From NCBI GenBank assembly GCA_029834535.1, contig JAQMWT010000309.1:124001-188000 (forward strand): a DNA stretch of 64,000 nt. The letters run 5' to 3'. Under the pieces are notes generated by a model, which was given only the letters and a program-made list of their open reading frames with translations, did no database searches and had not been told where the DNA came from. Position numbers and translations under genes: made by a program. Source of the DNA: Chrysophaeum taylorii (lineage: Eukaryota; Sar; Pelagophyceae; Pelagomonadales; Pelagomonadaceae). Each line of letters opens with the position of its first letter. The stretch's first letter is position 1. Of the stretch, positions 35,230 through 47,500 are shown piece by piece.

Positions 35230-38200
35230 CAGGTGCTGGAAAAGAAAGAAAAGGAGAAAGGGGTAAGTGAGATCCTCACAGAGGAGAAGCTTGAAGGAAG
35301 ACGTTAGGAAAGTACCTTCCTCTCTTCGCCTGCCCCACGCCTCGGCGATGACCCCGACTAGGTCCCGCGTACTTATCTCCGCCCGTCAGGCACATCCCTC
35401 ATACCCCACAAACCCACCCACATCCTTCATGCTCCCCACACACACCCCCCTTTTAGCAGTCGACATTTAAAGACGTTAGGAAAGGCATTGTGGCAGAAAG
35501 AGACAACAGAGATCAGGGCGAAGATCACGAAGTGAGGTAAAGAGCACGAAGCCGGAGGAAGGGAGGAGCGTCCGTCCTGCGGGTGAAAATATCGCTAAGA
35601 TTGTGAAGGCGAGGAATGTGTTGGAGATCAGTGATGTGGTTGCGATGATATTCGGCGGTACTGTAAAAGCGAATGTCAAGATGGCGGGTGCGCCGTGTGA
35701 GACATTGGAGACGGACTTGGGTGACGGTGGTGCTATTATCGACATACATTGGGACCGTGTGACGAGGGAGATCAAAGTCATCAAAAAGTTTGAGAAGCCA
35801 AGAGAGCTCAGCAGTAGCGGCGTAAAGAGCGAGCAATTCAGCTTCAAAAGAAGAGCGAGCAAGTAAGTACTGCGAGCGGGAGCAGTAGGCGATCATAGAG
35901 CCAGCAAGGAGAAAACAAAGAAACAGTTGTGGAGTGGCGGTCATCAGGGTCGTCGGCCCAGCTGGAGTCGGAATAACCACAGAGACGAAGGGTAGAATCG
36001 CGACCAAGAACAAGGGCAGGATCGTGAGAACCATCGAGATAACGCAGAGTGTGAGATAAAGCGTGCCAAGCGTGCCAGTGGGGTTAACCAGGATTGTGGG
36101 AAAAACGCGCACACTGATTGACGGACCAAGTGATATCAGGGCGAGTCATGATGGAGATGAAGAGGACACAGCCAACAATACGGCGAAAAGGGATGCGTGC
36201 CATGAAGACGTGAGCAGGGGAGCCAGGTGCAGGAGAACCAGCCGCAGAAAGAGGAAGAAGCATTGGGAGCGGGAGTAAATTCTGGTTTACTGTTGATGAA
36301 GCGATGTTCGGTGAGGATTTCACGGATAGCATGGGATTGGTAGATAGCGAGCTTGCGACGTGCGCGAGCACGCGTAAGGCGGAGACCAACGGAAGTGGGA
36401 AGGCTTTGAAAAACGCAAAAAAGGAAGCTTGGTAATAGCCAATGCGAGAACGGGGGTGCGCCACAAGAAGATCATCAACGACGAGAACAAGGCGCTGAAC
36501 GACAGTAGACTTAAGCGTAAGTGTGTAGCTGCAAGTGTCACCAGATCCGCGGACGAAGCCACAGTCATTGACGAGAAAGCGTGCCAAATAGAGCCACCAA
36601 TTACGACAAGCTTGTTTGCAACCATACCAAGAGCGACGGAGCGTGTAAATGATTTTGAAACCATCGGTGGGTTGGCGAGGAGCATAACCTTCGTGTGGCC
36701 AGACATAGATGCCTTCGTCAATGAGAGCTTGGATAAAAGCGGAGTTGGCATCCAACTTATGCAAATCCCAGTCATGAACAGCAACGCCAGACAGGGGCTT
36801 GTATGAAAGCAGAGATGACATCTACAGGACGGCACGTGTCGTGGTAAGCAATGCCGTGAACCTGCGTGTAACCGCGGACAACGAGGCGAGCCTTGTACGA
36901 TTTGAAGCGGCCAGAGTCATACTTCTTGCGGAGGATCCACTTGAGGGTACAAATGTTGCCAGAAACATCATCATCATCGAAGGAAGGCGAACAACATCCC
37001 AGCAACCAAGCTGACCAAGGGAGCGATACTCTTTGGCGATGGGTTGCAACCAGCCAGGACGCTCAGGATTGGTCTGAGCTAAAGCTTCACGTAAATGGGT
37101 GGAAGTAACGGTAGTTTCGTCAATGTATGAATACTGAGAGGTTTCTTCGGAAGCAGAGTAATAAACATGTGCATGGGGATCAACAAGGGTGTTAGCTAAA
37201 CAAAGGGGAAGGAAGACATAATGAACTAACAAACGAAAGCTAACATAAGAGACATACAAAGAGTTACAGAAGGAAACAGAAGCGACAGAGGAAACAGAAT
37301 CGACATTGTGACAGGATGAAACAGAATCGCCCGTATAAAAGTTTGTTGGTTGTTGTAACGCGCGTTGGTCGACTCCGTTTGGCTCGACTTTGTTTTGCAC
37401 TTTCCTCAGGAGGTTTTGGGCTCTTTGGTTTGTCGGCTCTGGTTTGCTCGACTTTGTTTTGCACTTTCTGTTGTTTTCTCTCTTTTGCACTTTCTGTTCT
37501 TTTTGCTCTTTGGTGCGTCGGAGTTTATGAGCTCGTAGAATGGTCGGTTCACGTGATGGGGTGATCAGTCCCAGTGAAACCGGCGCATTCTCATCAAACA
37601 CAGGGGGCAGGGGGCAACAGCGGAAGAACAGCGGAAGAACAGGTGACAATCGGGCAACAGCAGGAACAGGTGACAATGGGGCAACAGTAGACGAGAGCTG
37701 GGAAGCGTGATTCGAGTCAGAACAACGTTGAAGTTCCTTCGGTGGTTGACATTGCAGGAAATCTGATAATCGAAACTGTCAGCAAAATCGAGGTCTGAAG
37801 AACAATAGCGACAAAAGTGCCTGCGAGGACGTGCGCTAGACGATTGGTGCCACCGAGAATCGCAGCGGGGCAAAGGTAGCGGAAACACAGGCTGGTACAT
37901 ATGATGGCGGTGTACCAGACGTCTGATGAGAACGTGGCCATTGGGCAGATAGGCTGCATGGTGCATGGTGACCAGGTTATGACGATGGTCGGAGTCGACA
38001 GAAGCAAAAACAGGCGTAAACAGGTTTGATGCGAACGTGGGTGTTTGGTTGTTGTGGCGCGAGCAAGTTGCCATGGGCACAACCACGTCCTGTACGCGAA
38101 GATGGAAGACTTCGGACGCGCCAGCGGTGTAAGGAACGAACACGGGTAGACCAGGCTGCTGTATGCCAGCCTGCTGTGGAAGATAAGAAAGTGGCCCGTT

Positions 38201-39638
38201 TTCGCATTCGGAAGAACGAAGTTGCCATATGGGCCAACGTTGGAGGAGCAAGCGGCGAGCTTCGCTCATCATACTCGAATAGACTCCGGTAGAAGTTGGC
38301 GACAGTGGCAAAACAGTTGTGGCACGTAAGAACGTTGCAGATAGCTTACAGATAGCGTCGCAGTGGCACGTGAGAACATTGCAGATAGCGTCGCAGGTGC
38401 TGAGCACGGAATTCACGTCGATAGCAAAACCGAATTTTAAAGGTTAGAAAAGCGGCGAAAAAGCGATAGTGCGTGAAGGAGAACCACAAATCACACAGCA
38501 AAGAAGCGTCTGTCCAGGATCCCGAAGATGAGCGATCCAACCACATAGGAAGCGCGAAAACTGCGCACGCGAAAAATTGACAGGCACAGCTTAGTTGTGG
38601 CAGGTGAAATGCGCGATGGAACGCTGGTTTTACCAAAACCGACAAGCACAACGAGGAGTGGATCAACGAATAGGTGAAAATGCACAACGGGGTGTGGATC
38701 AACGAATAGGTGAAAATGCACAACGGGGAGTGGATCAACGAATAGCTGAAAATGCACAACGGGGAGTGGAGCAACGAATAGGCGAAATACAGAACGAGGA
38801 GGGGAGCAACGACGAGGTGAAAAGATAGAACGAGGAGAGGAGCAACGACGAGGGGAAAATACAGGACGAGGGGTGGAGCAACGAATAGCGGAAAATACAG
38901 AACGAGGCGCCTGTGCAATGGGAGCTAAAAACAAAAAAACGAGGGGGTTCCGTGGGATGGGGTTGTTGATGTGCTTGCATCAGACATTCGGCGGTACACG
39001 CGCTGACTTGGAATTATCTTGATTGGCAGAAAGGTGCAAAGATGTGTAATAGGTGGTGGTATTAAGAAAAGCGGCGGAGTGGAACTAGAATCAGTCAAGG
39101 TTGGAGTAGGCATAGGAGCAGAAAAGGTAGTGTTGCTGGTGTTGGTTTTGGTGGGTTGGTGTTGTTGGGTGTTGGTGGAGTCATTTGGAGTGTTGCGCTG
39201 TTGAGAAGAACGGCGATGGTGGGTAGCGCGTTGTCGTGGAATAGCTAGGAACTTTGAAACTTGCGGCAGTCCCTCTTAAAGTGATGATCCTTGCAGCAGC
39301 CGCCAAAAGGACATTGGGTAGTGCGTCGGAATCGAGTAGAGCCAGGTTGTTGGGAAAGGGGAGCGTCTAGGGTAGGTCAGTTGCAAGAGTCTGAAGTCGG
39401 GGCTGACGACGCGGCGGATAGCGCGGCGGAAGTGGTTGTGCATGCCATCGAAATTGATTGTTGGTGAACTTCTCAAGGGGACAACCACATTCATCGGTAC
39501 GAAACGCGAGACGATAAAAGAATGCCAGTAAGGCTTGAAGCACGATGCACGTATTCAAATGCGAGGACACACTCGAGGGTGCGTCGGATCAGGTACAATG
39601 CCGAGCAACTTGAACGCCGGTGATAGGTACAATGCCGA

Positions 39639-40003
39639 GCAACTTGTATACTCCGATGATGAACTTGTTGAGGAAGTTCGCTACGCGATCCCCACGGCCC
39701 ATGTAGACATCGGTAATGCGCTTGTAAAGTCGCGTGAAGTTCATGTCGCGGTTTTCATGGATATCAACGTTGTTGCTTGACGCGAAATTCGCCTTCAGAG
39801 CAGCGAGATGCTTCTGCAGAGCAGCGAGATGCTGAGATGCTTGTCCAAGGATCGTTGGTCGAGATAATGTGATCGCCGGTGGAGATGATCATGTTCTCAA
39901 GACGACGTGCCATTGGTGGGGAAAAAAAAAATGTCGCTCACCGCGGAAGGCATCAAGTTTGTGCGAAAGCTTGCTAGCTTGAATTTCGATCGAAGACATG
40001 ATA
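39639..40003 (-). repeat. Direct repeat R1 inside element C (365 bp)
   Basis: It starts GCAACTTGTATACTCCGATG and is nearly identical to 40365-40730. It contains the gag start region of element C. Confidence 0.9.
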
Positions 40004-40364
40004 ACTAACTAACTAACTTCAGACCTCTCCCGAGCATGGGAGCCAGGCCGGACCGACAGGAGCCAGTCCGGAATCACGGGCCTGTAGACGAGGAGCGCCG
40101 AAAGGTCGGTCGGCGGAGAGTGACCATCAAGCTTGTCGCCATGCGACGAGGAGTCCGCGATGTGACTGACAACCAACTCGTCGATAACCTTCCGTCTGCG
40201 CCCCCCAGCCATACCCCGTCCCACTGCGAACGTTCCGGCTGCCAACCGGCCCGCCCGGGAGGCGAATAGGTGCCAACCTACGCCGGGAGGGCGGATGCCC
40301 TCGCAAGGCTCAGGATTCATGAGGCACCGTCCTCCATCGCAACCGCAGTCGGCGATCACGTCTC
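40004..40364. other. 361-bp unrelated insert between direct repeats in element C
   Basis: This GC-rich segment is unlike the surrounding copia sequence. It begins with an ACTAACTAACTAACT run and ends at GATCACGTCTC. I recognise no gene, TIR or SINE promoter boxes in it. Both sides carry the same 365-bp piece of element C. Confidence 0.7.
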
Positions 40365-40730
40365 GCAACTTGTATACTCCGATGATGAACTTGTTGAGGA
40401 AGTTCGCTACGCGATCCCCATGGCCCATGTAGACATCGGTAATGCGCTGTAAAGTCGCGTGAAGTTCGTGTCGCGGTTTTCATGGATATCAACGTTGTTG
40501 CTTGACGCGAAATTCGCCTTCAGAGCAGCGAGATGCTTCTGCAGAGCAGCGAGATGCTGAGATGCTTGTCCAAGGATCGTTGGTCGAGATAATGTGATCG
40601 CCGGTGGAGATGATCATGTTCTCAAGACGACGTGCCATTGGTGGGAAAAAAAAAAAAATGTCGCTCACCGCTGAAGGCATCAAGTTTGTGCGAAAGCTTG
40701 CTAGCTTGAATTTCGATCGAAGACATGATA
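40365..40730 (-). repeat. Direct repeat R2 inside element C (366 bp)
   Basis: This is a near-identical copy of 39639-40003 with only a few differences, so the duplication is recent relative to the element's overall decay. Confidence 0.9.
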
Positions 40731-40828
40731 GACGACAACGAACCGAACACGTAGCAATGAACTGAAGCCGAGAAGGAGTCGCCACGAAGTCAAGCACAGG
40801 TTCGATCGTGGACGAGCACCTGCTACCA

Positions 40829-40919
40829 TGTGACAACTGGAATGGGGCATTACACTAGCGATGATAAGGGAATGACGTAGGGATACTGGATACGTGGTAA
40901 GTGGCATAGCTTCCTCACA
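40829..40919 (-). repeat. 5' LTR of copia element C
   Basis: This 91-bp LTR (minus-strand TGTGAGGAAGC...TTGTCACA) is followed on the minus strand by TGGTAGCAGG. It is bordered on the right by ATTCC, the target duplication shared with 35108-35112. Confidence 0.88.
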
Positions 40920-40934
40920 ATTCCAGTTGTCACA

Positions 40935-41570
40935 CGTAAGATAGTCCGTTTTCTTCAAAAACGGAAGAGAGACCCACCTGAAAAGAAAGTGACCGACTTC
41001 GGACGGTTTTCATCATATCGGACGACCGACCCCGCGGCTGCTCGACCCCAGCTCTTCAGGGCTTCAAGACAAGACCATAACGGGTCGGGTTGTTGCCCAT
41101 CTTGTTGTTGGCGCGCTGCGCTGCGGAGAGATTCTCATTCTCCCCTTGGAAAATTTGAGATTAACTCGCACTAAAGTGTCACGCGTCGCCTGCACACCTG
41201 TTTCTCGAAAAACTCGCGTCCACCGAGACGATAGGTCACGCATAGGTCGGTCGTTGCTCGAGGACGTGCCTTTTAGACCGTGGTGGTGGAAAGTGCTGAT
41301 GCCTCTGCGGTCGGGGTTTCTTTCGCAACGGTTGGTTGGTTGACGATGATGCGCTTCCTTTCGCACGACAAGACGTCAGAAAAAGACGGCTGCTGGCGTC
41401 ATTCGGCGCGTCATCTCCCAAACAAATATATATATCTGATAAGAAAGAAAGAAACCGAGCCTTATGCCGCACTCGGTGCACGCGTCGAGAGGGGGGGGAA
41501 GACAAACACGACTAGGAGGTCGGGCATAACAAATAATAGGTGTAGTAGCGAAAACTAGAATGCGCCGCAC
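40935..41570. other. Intergenic region, nothing recognised
   Basis: About 640 bp between element B and the large membrane-protein gene. It holds a short (TA)n at 41426-41434 and a GAAA run near 41442. No gene is seen. Confidence 0.6.
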
Positions 41571-44500
41571 CTAGGAGGTTGTGGTGGCGGCGAAGGAGTC
41601 GTGGTCGTCGAGACCCTCTTCGAGGACGTCGAGTTGGGGGGACTGGTGGAGGGAGATGTTGGTGGGTTTGAGGGCGTAGGCGGCACCGTCGATCAAAATG
41701 CGGTAGCGACCGGCGTCCTCGATGTAGGACTCGCAGAAGGCTCTGCGCCCGTTGAGCGAGGGCCGGCTGAGGAGATTACGGACTGTAACGTTGTTCCCGA
41801 CGAAGGGATCGTCGTCGACGACGGACTCGTCGGGGTGGACGAGCTCGCTGACGTTGAGGAACGAGGAGTCCGCCCGGAGGAGCATCGTCTGTTGTCGACA
41901 ATCATTTTGCTGCTGCTGCTCAGATTGATGATCCTCGTCGCCGCCGACATCCTCGGTCCGGAGGTATTGGAGTTGTTGCGGTTTGGGAGGGTATGGTTTT
42001 TGGAAGAGCGCTTCGGTCTGCGTCTCGACGATAAGCGCGACGATTCCCGCGCAAGGCGCGAGGACGCAGTTCACCATAATAAGAAAGCCTCCGATATATT
42101 TTCCCTCGAAACCCGTCGACGCGTCGTCCGGTAGGCGTTGATCGGAAAATGCGACGAGCAAGCAGAGGAAGTTCAAGACCAGAAAAATGTGAATCAAGTT
42201 GCCGAAGGCGTCCATCGTCTTGCTGTAGTAGGGCTGGAGGTGCGAGTAGAAAGCGGCAAAGGCGAGGGCTAAGGCCGCGCCGACGACGTACTGGGCGATG
42301 CTCTCGCCCCCGATCGGAAACGCGCAGGTCAGGACGATGCGGCGCAGGCTCTCGAGAACTTCAAAATACCAACGCGCCGGGTCGTACTCTTGGAACAGAA
42401 AACTCGCGTGGCTCGCGCTTTGGTCGACGTTTCTGGACTCGACGACGAGAGCTTCGCCGAGCGCGCAGAGGCGCGCCTCGTGGATGCCAGACGCTTTCAA
42501 CAGTTCGCGGAAGTTCACGTACTTGCGGAAGGACGTCGAAGCTTGCCTCGGGAGTGGCGGCCGCCCTAGCCCTAGCCCTTGCCCTTGTTGTTGTTGTTGT
42601 TGTTGGTGGACGACGGGACGGAACGACGACGACGGCGCGTTATCGGGGACGGCGCCGCTGACGTCCAAGACCTCGTCGTCCAGCTCGTGCTCGGCGATGT
42701 ACATCGTGGCGAGCAGATTGACGGTTTTCCACTGGTCGGCGCGGCGCTTGTGGAATCGTTTTTGCGAGGAGTCGAGGGAATGCGAGGCCTTCTCCTTGTG
42801 CGCGAGCTCGCCTTCTTTCGCTTTTTTTCTCGACGATTTGGCGAGCGCGAGGACGTCGCGAGGAGCTATGGCTGCTTTGACGCGGTAGAGGGCTATCAAG
42901 TAGGCGGCGGGAATGCCGATCGGGTACGCGAAGAGCATGTAGATCGCGTAGATTCGATACGTCCGGTAGCGGCTGCCGCACCTCACCGAGTAATCCGCGA
43001 GCATGAACTCGTCGCGATAATATTCGGAGGATTTTGCCTCGGACGCGTGGTCGAAATCGTCGTCGCAAGACAACGATCTCGCGACAACCCGGGAGGTCGA
43101 GGTGAGGACGACGTACGAGAAGACAAACAACACGAGGAGGAGGTTCGACTGTACTTTGGGGGCGTCGAGAGGGGGGACGACGCGGGCGGCGAGTGCCGCG
43201 TACGCGAACGCGACGAGCGCCGCCGCTCCGCACATTGGCGCGATCGTCGTGCCTACGAGAATATCGAGCGCGTCGAAGGATCCGCCGAGGCACGCCCGTC
43301 TCAGAATGCCGGTCAGGTCCAACGACAGCACGGCAAGATATTGTTGGTACTTTTCTATTATCGGCGGGGCGCGGACGCTCGGGAATCCGACGCCGAGGCC
43401 GGCCGTGATCTGCCAGAACACCAACAGCACCTTGAGCACGGCCTGGACGAGGTCCCAGCGAGCTCGAAGAAGAAAGGATGGTGGTCCTACACAAAAAATC
43501 CAACGATCGAGGAGGAGGAGGACCATCCCGACGCAAAAGATAATAATCATAAATCCGAAAAATCCAAAGGCCGCGAAAGTTGCGTATCTTCTCGTCGCGG
43601 CGCCAACACCGCACCGGTAGCACTTTCCGATCACGGGGTCCATCTCGAATTCAGACTCGCACAACGCGCAGAGCGGTCCGCGGTGGTGATGGCTGCATTG
43701 CGCGTCTACTACGTTTTTTCGTGGTTGTTGTTGTTGTTCCTGCCACAAGTCGACGGGCCGGCAGTAGGCCTGGAACGGACACCGTCGAATATTAGTGGAC
43801 TCTCGAGAGCTCCGCCAATACCCCTTCTTCGGCACCAGAGAGGTGCCTCCGTAGCAGTCGGCGTTGTCTTCGCACGCCTTGCAAGCCGCGCCCGCCTCGA
43901 CGTTGAAGGTACCGGCAGCGCAGGCCACGCACCTATCTCCGACCATCTCTTCGCCGGCGATACAATCGCGGATCTCGACGACGACGTTTGCCGGCGCGAG
44001 ATCTTCAAAGGTCACGGTCACCGTCACCTCCGTACCAGGCGGCCCCGCGACGACGAGGCTACCGAACGTAGCGACGCCAGTCTCCGCGTCGAAGGGCTCG
44101 GCAGTTCCAGCGTCCGCGTTGCTTATCCTCGCGACCTCGTCAGTTATGGCGGGTTGTCCGTAGGCGTCGAACAACTGCGCTCGGATCGGGTCGTCTTCCT
44201 GCGGGACGCCGCTCGCGACGCGCGTGAAGTTCTTATTTACGACGAGCTCGCGCGGCGCCGAGGCTACTTCTTCCGAGTTCTCCCAGCCTTCGGGAATAAA
44301 GTTGGCATAAAGCGAAGATCCAGAAAGCGTCGCGGAGTTGCCCGAAATCCGGGAGACGCGCGGATTCACGACGAAGGATTCGTTCTCAACTCCGTCCACG
44401 AAAAGGGACCCGGCGAACCAATCGTCGCCGAGGACGTCGTGCTTCAGGGTCGCGTAATTGCCGGGCGCCAAGCACACAACCCAGGCCGCGACGGCGGAAG

Positions 44501-47500
44501 CTGCGGGAACTTCGGAGAACGCGACCGTCCCCTCCTCGGAGACGACGTCGAAGTAGCGCTCCGCGGGGCAAGCACACCCCGAGCAATCAAATCCCTCGAG
44601 CTCTTCGAGTTGCGCGCAAGACTTTTCGGGATAATACGAGTCGCAGGTCGATGATGCAGTCGCAACGCCGCACTCTTCCGTGGTCGACCGCCAGTCGGCG
44701 TGGATCGTCACGTTTTCGCAGCCTTCGACAAACGCGACTTCCGACACGTCATCTTCTATGAACATCGCGCCGCCGTGCGACGTTGCTTCGTTGTTTACGA
44801 ATTCGACGCCAGACAACGTGATAACCACTGCCCCGCCACGCAGGCGCAACCCGCCGCCATACGACGCGGTGTTGTTGGCGATCACGACCTCGTCCAACGA
44901 CGCGGTAGCGTCTTCGCAATCCAGGCCGCCGCCGCCAGCAGCAGCAGTGTTGCCGACGATCGTCGCGTCGTCGGAGATCTCGAGCGAGCACGAGTCGCAC
45001 GCGCCAAAGCCGCCGGACGTTCCGGCCGTGTTTCCAACCCCCACGACACCCCTGAAACGCGCCGTGCTCAGGAGACCCGCGTACGCGCCGCCCCCCGACT
45101 CGGCCGCTTGGTTCGCGAGGAATAGAGTGTCCGAAGCGTCGAGGGTCGCGAGCGACGCGACGCTGATGGCGCCGCCATTTCTCGTCGAAGCGACGTTTCC
45201 TCGGAAGATGCCGCCGGCGAGCAACGCTGTGCCGTCCGCGGCGACGCCGCCGCCCGTCTGCCGCGCCCGGTTTTCGACGACTTCGTAGGACGCCGAGTTC
45301 GCGTCGTCCTCCACCTCAAAAAAAAGAGAAGCTTGGTGTTTGCCCGCATCGACCGTCAGCGTCGTCGCCCCGTCGTCCATCGTTACGACTCCGCCACCCC
45401 AGCCCTCGGCCGTCGGCGACACCCCTTGGAGCTGGTACGTCGTCGTCGTCGCGCCTCCCCCATCGTTCGTCGTCGTCAAGCAGAAATGGTGCGGCGAACC
45501 GGTCGGATAAATCATCGTCGACGCCCCGCGCGCGTCGACGACGACGGTCGAAGAAGAAGAAGAAGGCCCGATCACGACGGCCCATGCGTCGTTGTTGTTG
45601 TCCATCGAGTCCATCACAAACGTCCGCCATCGACACCACCACCCGGCCAACAGCGTTCCTGCGACGTACAGGCCGCCGCCGTCGTTATCGGCGAAATTCG
45701 ACGATATCCTAGCACCGCCCTCGACTCTTATCGTTCCTTCCACGAAGCAGCCGCCGCCGCGCGACGACGCCGAGTTGTTGTGGATTATTGCTGCGGTAGT
45801 GGCTGTCCCCAGGACGTAGCACCCGCCGCCGTCGACCGCGGCGTTGGAGCTGGTCTCGCCGATCATCTCCGCGACTCCTTCGACAAAAAATCCGCCGCCG
45901 CGAGCAAGCGACGCGCACCCGACGATAGCGCCCGCCAACACGAGTTTTTGTGTCACGTACGCGCCGCCGCCATCAGATGCGGCCGAACATTCGGCGATCG
46001 TCGAGGTCGCGTCGATGTTTAGAATACTCGCCGTCACGCAGCCGCCTCTGGCCCCCGACGAGCCCGAGGCCACGACGGTTTCGTCGGTGAGAGAAGCCGC
46101 GGTCGCAACCACGGCGCCCTCCGCGAGGCCGTGGCAGTTGAGGATTTGGGTTCGCTCGAGAAACAAGACGCCAGCGGCGGAGAGTGCTGTAGTCGAAGAA
46201 TCCGCGATCGTCGACGCCGAAACGGTCGCATTCGAGAAAGCGTTTACGACCGTCCCCGCAAAACCCGTCAGGTTCGAGCTCGCGAGATGAATCGTGTTGG
46301 CGACGATGCCTTCTTCCGAGTCCAAGAACGTAGAGTTTGAAACGTCCGCGTCGTCCCGAGCGCGAATTGCCCCCCCCCCCGCGTTCGAGGCAAAGACTGA
46401 ACTTCGGACGATGCACGTCTCGGCGACCGCGACGTCGCCTTCGCACTCTCGAAATACCGACTGCTCTAGGAGAGCGACGAGAGCGGCGGTGATGACAGCA
46501 CCCCCCCCCCAGCACGCCTCGACCGTGGAGTTGACGAGGGACACGTACGAAGCCTCGATGGCAGAAGAAGAACTGTTCTTCGTCGGAGCTACGCAGCCCG
46601 AGAAGGTGGCGTCGTCGAGCGCCGCGACGCCGGCCGGCGCGACGATCCCGCCCCCCGAGCAGTTCCGGAACACAGTTCCGAGGCTCGCGACGTCCGCCAG
46701 CACACCGTACATCGCGCCGCCGGCGTCCGCGGCGGTGCACGCGAAGAAAACGTCAGACCGGGAGGTAACAACCCCGCGCGACGCGAATATTCCCCCGCCG
46801 ACGTCGCTCGCGCACGACTCGAACGTCGAGTCCGAGGATCGGATTGTGTTGGAATCGAAACCGTACACGCATCCGCCCGACGACGACGCATAGTTCGCCT
46901 TGAAGTAAGTCCTTTGGAGCGTCAGATTAGCACCTCTCCACAGCGACACCGCGCCGCCGGCGATCGCGGCGAAGCAGTTTTCGAGCCGAACGTCCGACAG
47001 CTCGAGCGTCGCGTCCGCGCCGACCGCGATGCACCCGCCGCCGACGACAAGAGATGAAGCGTCGTCGGTGCCGTTTGAGATGGAGAGGTTGTGGAGTTCG
47101 ACGATCGCCTCCATCTCGACCAGCAAGATTCTGTCCGAGAAGTTTCTTCCTCCAACAAGAGATCCGTCACCGAAACGAGCGAAGGCGTTGCTCCTCGCTT
47201 TCAGCACTCGCGGCACCTCGAGCACCCTGCCCTCGAGCAGGGTGCTGGACGCGCACGCGCTGTCGAGAGCTTGTTGAAGTTCGGCGCTTGTCGCCACGGA
47301 AGCCTGGACGACGATTGCTTCTGATGATGATGATGATGATGAGCACGATGACGACAGCACCGCCGCGCACTCGTCGTCGCTTTGACCAGCAGGACAAAGA
47401 GACGCGGAACAGAGACAGGACGTGGTGAGGTCAAGTTCCGAGCAGAGGACGCCCAAGGAGACCGTCGTGTCCTCCGCCCCGCCGCACACAAACAACGCGT

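Larger units (their letters stand above)
35113..40919 (-). mobile_element. Broken Ty1/copia element C, nested in element B
   Basis: This minus-strand copia element of 5807 bp is inserted in the 3' LTR of element B with a perfect ATTCC target duplication. Its 3' LTR is 35113-35229 and its 5' LTR 40829-40919. The primer binding site follows on the minus strand (TGGTAGCAGG...). RNase H and RT-like sequence lies at about 35525-37170, degenerate middle sequence at 37560-39000, and gag-like sequence at 39280-40735. The gag end carries a 365-bp duplication around a 361-bp insert. It is broken, with roughly ten or more breaks. Its two LTRs differ in several positions and in length, which looks old, although it must be younger than element B. 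Confidence 0.88.
30432..40934 (+). mobile_element. Broken Ty1/copia element B, interrupted by element C in its 3' LTR
   Basis: This plus-strand copia relative of element A has a 96-bp 5' LTR at 30432-30527. Its 3' LTR is split by an insertion into 35027-35112 and 40925-40934. Flanks read CATAA (30427-30431) and CGTAA (40935-40939), a five-base target duplication with one mismatch. Without the insert it is about 4.7 kb. Parts are a primer binding site after the 5' LTR, gag-like sequence from about 30640, a degenerate middle with CTCGTTG-rich repeats near 31740-31960, and RT plus RNase H-like sequence at about 33300-34855. It is broken, with roughly ten breaks. The LTRs differ at only about one position, which would suggest a fairly recent insertion. 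Confidence 0.88.

Noticed and set aside
30432-40934. Reading the B/C pair as a single palindromic element or an inverted duplication of the assembly
   Set aside because: The junctions show separate LTR pairs and an exact ATTCC duplication around C only, which fits insertion of one element into another.
42579-44654. 691-codon plus-strand frame opposite the large receptor-like gene
   Set aside because: It is an antisense shadow with no domain. The minus strand gives clear TM helices and Cys motifs over the same bases.
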